Positions 60,875 to 64,000 of a stretch of DNA of 64,000 nucleotides are shown here, one piece after another (the first letter of the stretch is position 1; the number at the start of each line of letters is the position of its first letter). The notes under the pieces were generated by a model, which made no database searches, had not been told where the DNA came from, and was given only the letters and a program-made list of their open reading frames with translations. A program made the position numbers and the translations under genes. The DNA is taken from positions 8,122,001-8,186,000 of the forward strand of contig NZ_CP109467.1 in assembly GCF_036227325.1 (NCBI RefSeq), in the 5' to 3' direction. This DNA is from Streptomyces sp. NBC_01465. GTDB taxonomy: Bacteria; Actinomycetota; Actinomycetes; Streptomycetales; Streptomycetaceae.

Positions 60875-62866
60875 TCAGGGTGTGGGGATGGCGGTGCAGG
60901 GGAGGGTGCCGCAGACATCTATGACCTGCCCGGTGGTCAGGAAGGTGGCCTTCTGCTGACGGGCGGCTGACGAGTTGCGGGGGTCCGAGTGCGGGTCGTG
61001 ACCGTAGGCGGGTTCCGTGGGAGGGGTGTTGGTGACCGGCGGGCTCGGTGTGCCGCTGTCCCAGACCACCATCGCCGAGCCCTGATAAGGGAGTTGAGCG
61101 GCGGAGACTGTACGGATGCCCCAGTACGGCACCCGGTCGGGACTGCGGCCGGGGGCCAGTGCGGGCGTGACGATCCGGGCGCCGATCGTACGGGCCTCGA
61201 CCTCGGCGGCGGCATTGGCCACCTGGTGGTCGCCGTACGCGATGTGCATCAATACCTGGTGGTGGTCGGTGAGTTGGGCGGCGTAACCGTTCGTCTCGCC
61301 TCGGTCCCACACCATCTGGAACAGCTGCAGGACCACCTGCTGCCGGAGCTTGTCCGGGTAGGCGACGTCCAGGACCTGCTGGAAGGGGGCGAAGTCGGCG
61401 CTGCGGTTGAGGAGCAGTCCGTAATTCATCCCGGTGACGCCGAGGACCCCGCGGCGGATGTCCTTCGACGCGGCGACGAGTGCGCCGCCCAGGATGCCGC
61501 CCTGGCTGTTCCCGTCGTACGCGAGACCGTGCGCGGTGTCGAGCAGCGGGCGCCCGTCGGGAGTGCGGAAGGAGGCGTCGGCGGTCAGCCCGTGCGGATG
61601 GATCAGATCGCGTCCCAGGAAGAGGGCGTTGAGCATGCCCTGCTCCGAGCGCTCGGGGACGGCGGGGAAGAGACTCAGGTCGGCCAGGGCGCCGAGGACG
61701 ACGGGGATGTCCTCCTGGGCCATGCCGATCCAGTCGGTCGAGCAGAAGGTGAAGTTGTGCTCGGCGGCCATCGCCTTGACGTTGCCCGCTCCGACCTCGT
61801 TGCGGCTGCCGAGCAGTCCGTGCCCGTACAGCGAGGGGCGGGACGGCGAGGTGAAGGCCGAGCGGGGTATCTCGCAGCGGAACAGGGCGAGTTGGGTGTT
61901 GCCCGGCAACCGGTCCGGTCGGCCGTCGCGGCCGCGGTGGAGGGTGGATCCGGGGAGTCCGCCAGGCAGCGAGAGATAGCTGGGGACGGTGACCTGGCCG
62001 GAGACCTCGCGGGCGATGGACGGATCCTGTGCGGCGGTGAAGTCCTTCACGCCGGTGACCTTGAACTCCGGTGCTCCGGAGCCGAGACGGCGGAACGCGT
62101 CGTCGCGCAGCGAGAAGAGATCGCCGGTGAGGCTGCGGGCGCTGGCCACGGTGAAGTCCCAGGCCAGGTAGAGACCCCTGGTCGTCACATGGCGGCGCTG
62201 CAGCGCGTCGAGCGCGGGCCGCAGAGCGCGCTGACGCTCGTACAGCGGGTTGCTGCGGGGGAGCCGGTGGCCGGACACCGCCCTGAACGCCTCGGAGGCC
62301 GGCAGCGTACGGCCGTCGGAGCCCTTGAGGGAGCGCAGGGCCACCACATAGCGGTGGCCCTCGCGGAAGTTGCGGGCCGGGTGGACGAGCAGCGCCTGGC
62401 GGTCGGGGCTCGTGGCATTGGAGTCCAACTCCGCCCAGTACGGCCACCGTTCGCCCGTCGCGGCGTCCATCAGCACGATGGGGGCGTTCGCGTCGAGCGA
62501 GCGGCCGATGTCGGTGAGCGGTGCGGCGCCGGTGGCGTTCAGATCGAGCCCGGGCACCTGCACGATCAACGCCGAACCCGGTGAGAAGCCGTCGGAGCGG
62601 TTCCAGGCGGTGGGGTCCGCGGGGACGCCCGCCGCGTTCGTGGGGAGCGTGGCGGAGGTGAAGTCCACCCGCCGCCCGGTGGCAGTGGAGGAATCGGCGC
62701 GCGTGAACCAGTCGTTGGGGAACGGCAGCAGGCACTCGGCGGGGGCGAGAGGGTCGCAGCCGCGCACCTGTGCGTGAGTGGCGGCGGCCTGGGACGTGGT
62801 GGGCGACAGCAGTGCGGCGGCGGCGCCGAGCGCCGCCGCCAGCACCGTGAGAACACGGATGCGCAT
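60875..62866 (-). CDS. Large secreted alpha/beta-hydrolase-like protein
   Basis: Predicted 663 aa from ATG 62866. Signal peptide ~1-30 (RVLTVLAAALGAAAALLSPTTSQAA). N-terminal region (PLAPAECLLPFPNDWFTRAD, then RVDFTSATLP) is typical of a family of large bacterial lipase-like proteins. The nucleophile elbow is probably LAYDGNSQGGILGGALV (G-N-S-Q-G) and a late His in HQVLMHIAYGDHQV. Two Cys near the end. Starts 8 nt after the lipase stop, so coupled. Substrate unknown. Confidence 0.8.
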   Translation of the reverse strand: MRIRVLTVLAAALGAAAALLSPTTSQAAATHAQVRGCDPLAPAECLLPFPNDWFTRADSSTATGRRVDFTSATLPTNAAGVPADPTAWNRSDGFSPGSALIVQVPGLDLNATGAAPLTDIGRSLDANAPIVLMDAATGERWPYWAELDSNATSPDRQALLVHPARNFREGHRYVVALRSLKGSDGRTLPASEAFRAVSGHRLPRSNPLYERQRALRPALDALQRRHVTTRGLYLAWDFTVASARSLTGDLFSLRDDAFRRLGSGAPEFKVTGVKDFTAAQDPSIAREVSGQVTVPSYLSLPGGLPGSTLHRGRDGRPDRLPGNTQLALFRCEIPRSAFTSPSRPSLYGHGLLGSRNEVGAGNVKAMAAEHNFTFCSTDWIGMAQEDIPVVLGALADLSLFPAVPERSEQGMLNALFLGRDLIHPHGLTADASFRTPDGRPLLDTAHGLAYDGNSQGGILGGALVAASKDIRRGVLGVTGMNYGLLLNRSADFAPFQQVLDVAYPDKLRQQVVLQLFQMVWDRGETNGYAAQLTDHHQVLMHIAYGDHQVANAAAEVEARTIGARIVTPALAPGRSPDRVPYWGIRTVSAAQLPYQGSAMVVWDSGTPSPPVTNTPPTEPAYGHDPHSDPRNSSAARQQKATFLTTGQVIDVCGTLPCTAIPTP

Positions 62867-62874
62867 GAGTTCGG

Positions 62875-63786
62875 TCAGCCGCCGATCCGGGCGGCGACGA
62901 AGTTCGCGTACGCCGCCTCGCCGAGCGCGTTGGGGTGCAGCGGTGCCGCCAGGTTGGTCGGCACGAAGCCCTCCAGCCACTTCACGCCCGGCACCTGGCA
63001 GGCGTCGTGCCCCTTGCTCGGCGTCCGTACGTCGACGTACTCGGCGCCGTGGTCGGCCGACTGCGCGGCTATCACCCCGTTCATCCGGTCGACGCTGCCC
63101 TGCAGCCAGTCGGCGTCACTGCCGAGCACCGGCACGACCGGCCAGCAGCCGCCCTTCTTGATGTAGTCGCCGTACCCCGTGACCAGGACCCGGGCCTGCG
63201 GGGAGCGCTGGTGAATGGTGTCCAGTACGGCGGCGAGCTTCGGCCCCAGCGCGTCGATGCGCAGCGCCTCCTGGTCGACCCCGTCCTGGACGTACGAGTC
63301 CTTGCAGTGGTCGCCGAACGGGTTGAGCTGCATACAGTTCTGTGCGACGCCCACCAGACCGGCATCATTGCCGCCGATGGTGAGCGAGACCAGGGTGGTG
63401 TCCGCGCTCAGCGCGTCGAACTGCGGCGGGGCGGTGCCCGCGTCCACCCCCAGCAGGGAGAGCTTCTGCGGCTGCGTCATGTCACCGGTGTCCGCGCCGC
63501 TGCACGTCACGTCTCGGAACTCGTCGACGTTCAGCCGGGCGGCCAGCAGGTGCGCGTAGTTGCGCGTCGAGCGGCCGCAGGCGAGCGGCCCGGTGATGGG
63601 CGGCACCAGCGGACCCGAGGCCATCGAGTCGCCGAGCGCCACATAGACCTGTCGCGCCGCGGTGTCGGCCGACGCGGGGGACGCGCCGACACCCAGCGCG
63701 GTGCCCGCCAGTGCGGCCACGCCCAGGGCCGTCCTGGCCAGTCGGCGGAGTCTCGGGCAATTCCCTTTGCTGTACGGAGAGTTCAC
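62875..63786 (-). CDS. Secreted SGNH/GDSL hydrolase (lipase/esterase)
   Basis: Predicted 303 aa from GTG 63786. Signal peptide ~1-40 (ARTALGVAALAGTALGVGAS). SGNH blocks: GDSM (VYVALGDSMASG, catalytic Ser), GGND (VSLTIGGNDAG) and the C-terminal His in APLHPNALG. Six Cys suggest three disulfides, as in Streptomyces secreted lipases (SCO1725-type). First gene of a four-gene operon of exported proteins. Confidence 0.92.
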   Translation of the reverse strand: MNSPYSKGNCPRLRRLARTALGVAALAGTALGVGASPASADTAARQVYVALGDSMASGPLVPPITGPLACGRSTRNYAHLLAARLNVDEFRDVTCSGADTGDMTQPQKLSLLGVDAGTAPPQFDALSADTTLVSLTIGGNDAGLVGVAQNCMQLNPFGDHCKDSYVQDGVDQEALRIDALGPKLAAVLDTIHQRSPQARVLVTGYGDYIKKGGCWPVVPVLGSDADWLQGSVDRMNGVIAAQSADHGAEYVDVRTPSKGHDACQVPGVKWLEGFVPTNLAAPLHPNALGEAAYANFVAARIGG

Positions 63787-64000
63787 TGCGGCTCCCGGCT
63801 GCTGTCACTGCGGTGATGGACTGTGCCGCCGGTTATCTTGCAGACTCAAGTGACGCTCTTTAACTGGTGGGTAACGCAGACTTCGGCGGGGGCCTTTGTG
63901 ACGCATGACAAAGAAGCGGGACCGCCCGGGCCGGGGAGGGCGCTGTGGATCGGCGGCCGCCCGGTCGCTCCGTACCTCAGGGCCCGGGTTCCCGTCCTCG

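Overview
The window is high-GC actinobacterial DNA, almost certainly from a Streptomyces. Codon third positions are strongly G/C. There are many Tat or Sec signal peptides, lipoprotein lipoboxes, a GH10 xylanase with a ricin-type CBM13, LPFR-motif and DUF4916 proteins, and probable leaderless promoters. Sugar-ABC genes lack their own ATPase, as is usual in Streptomyces, where one shared ATPase serves many importers. The gene mix (secreted hydrolases, sugar importers, many regulators) suits accessory parts of the chromosome. No rRNA, complete tRNA, CRISPR array, transposase or integrase was seen.

Layout. 0.2-3.4 kb: a secreted quinoprotein-like propeller with a cupredoxin-like tail, and a secreted ThuA-like protein. 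3.5-4.0 kb: DUF4916. 4.0-5.1 kb: mostly non-coding, ending in palindromes ahead of the xylanase. 5.1-6.5 kb: xylanase. 6.67-6.71 kb: an orphan 3' half of a tRNA-Pro, read as an integration scar. 6.9-11.8 kb: a two-gene unit (Trypco1-like protein, then a trypsin/STAND ATPase/WD40 protein) that looks like a biological-conflict (immune) system. 12.1-17.1 kb: a coupled operon of ABC ATPase, ABC permease and membrane-anchored propeller-phosphoesterase. 17.4-19.6 kb: GH3 glycosidase. 19.7-20.3 kb: methyltransferase.

20.3-29.4 kb: a ROK repressor divergent from a tightly coupled operon of hydroxyacid dehydrogenase, formylglycine sulfatase, sugar-binding lipoprotein, two permeases, Gfo/Idh/MocA oxidoreductase and the formylglycine-generating enzyme, with an MmcQ/YjbR gene at the end. 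I infer a pathway that imports a sulfated sugar and desulfates it in the cytoplasm. 29.4-33.4 kb: YceI protein, LPFR microprotein, catalase, AlkB-type dioxygenase.

33.4-41.2 kb: a secreted M4 metalloprotease divergent from a TrmB/LuxR-type regulator, an unknown Cys-rich protein and a secreted lamin-tail-domain protein. 41.3-44.7 kb: an XRE/MmyB regulator divergent from a carboxymuconolactone decarboxylase/SDR/cupin cassette, followed by a deletion scar joining the 3' halves of a second MmyB regulator and an aldo/keto reductase. 44.8-52.4 kb: PIG-L deacetylase, Ser/Thr kinase with PQQ propeller, alpha/beta hydrolase, two gene remnants, an MFS-TetR operon and an intact aldo/keto reductase. 52.4-58.8 kb: two tandem DUF4139 (MuiA-type) proteins, a tripeptidyl-aminopeptidase-like lipoprotein, secreted phospholipase A2 and an HPP membrane protein. 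58.9-63.8 kb: a four-gene minus-strand operon of secreted proteins (SGNH lipase, large esterase, tyrosine phosphatase, propeller-like protein).

Strongest candidates for unusual biology are the Trypco1 + trypsin-STAND-WD40 unit beside the tRNA-Pro scar, and the sulfatase operon that carries its own maturase and importer.
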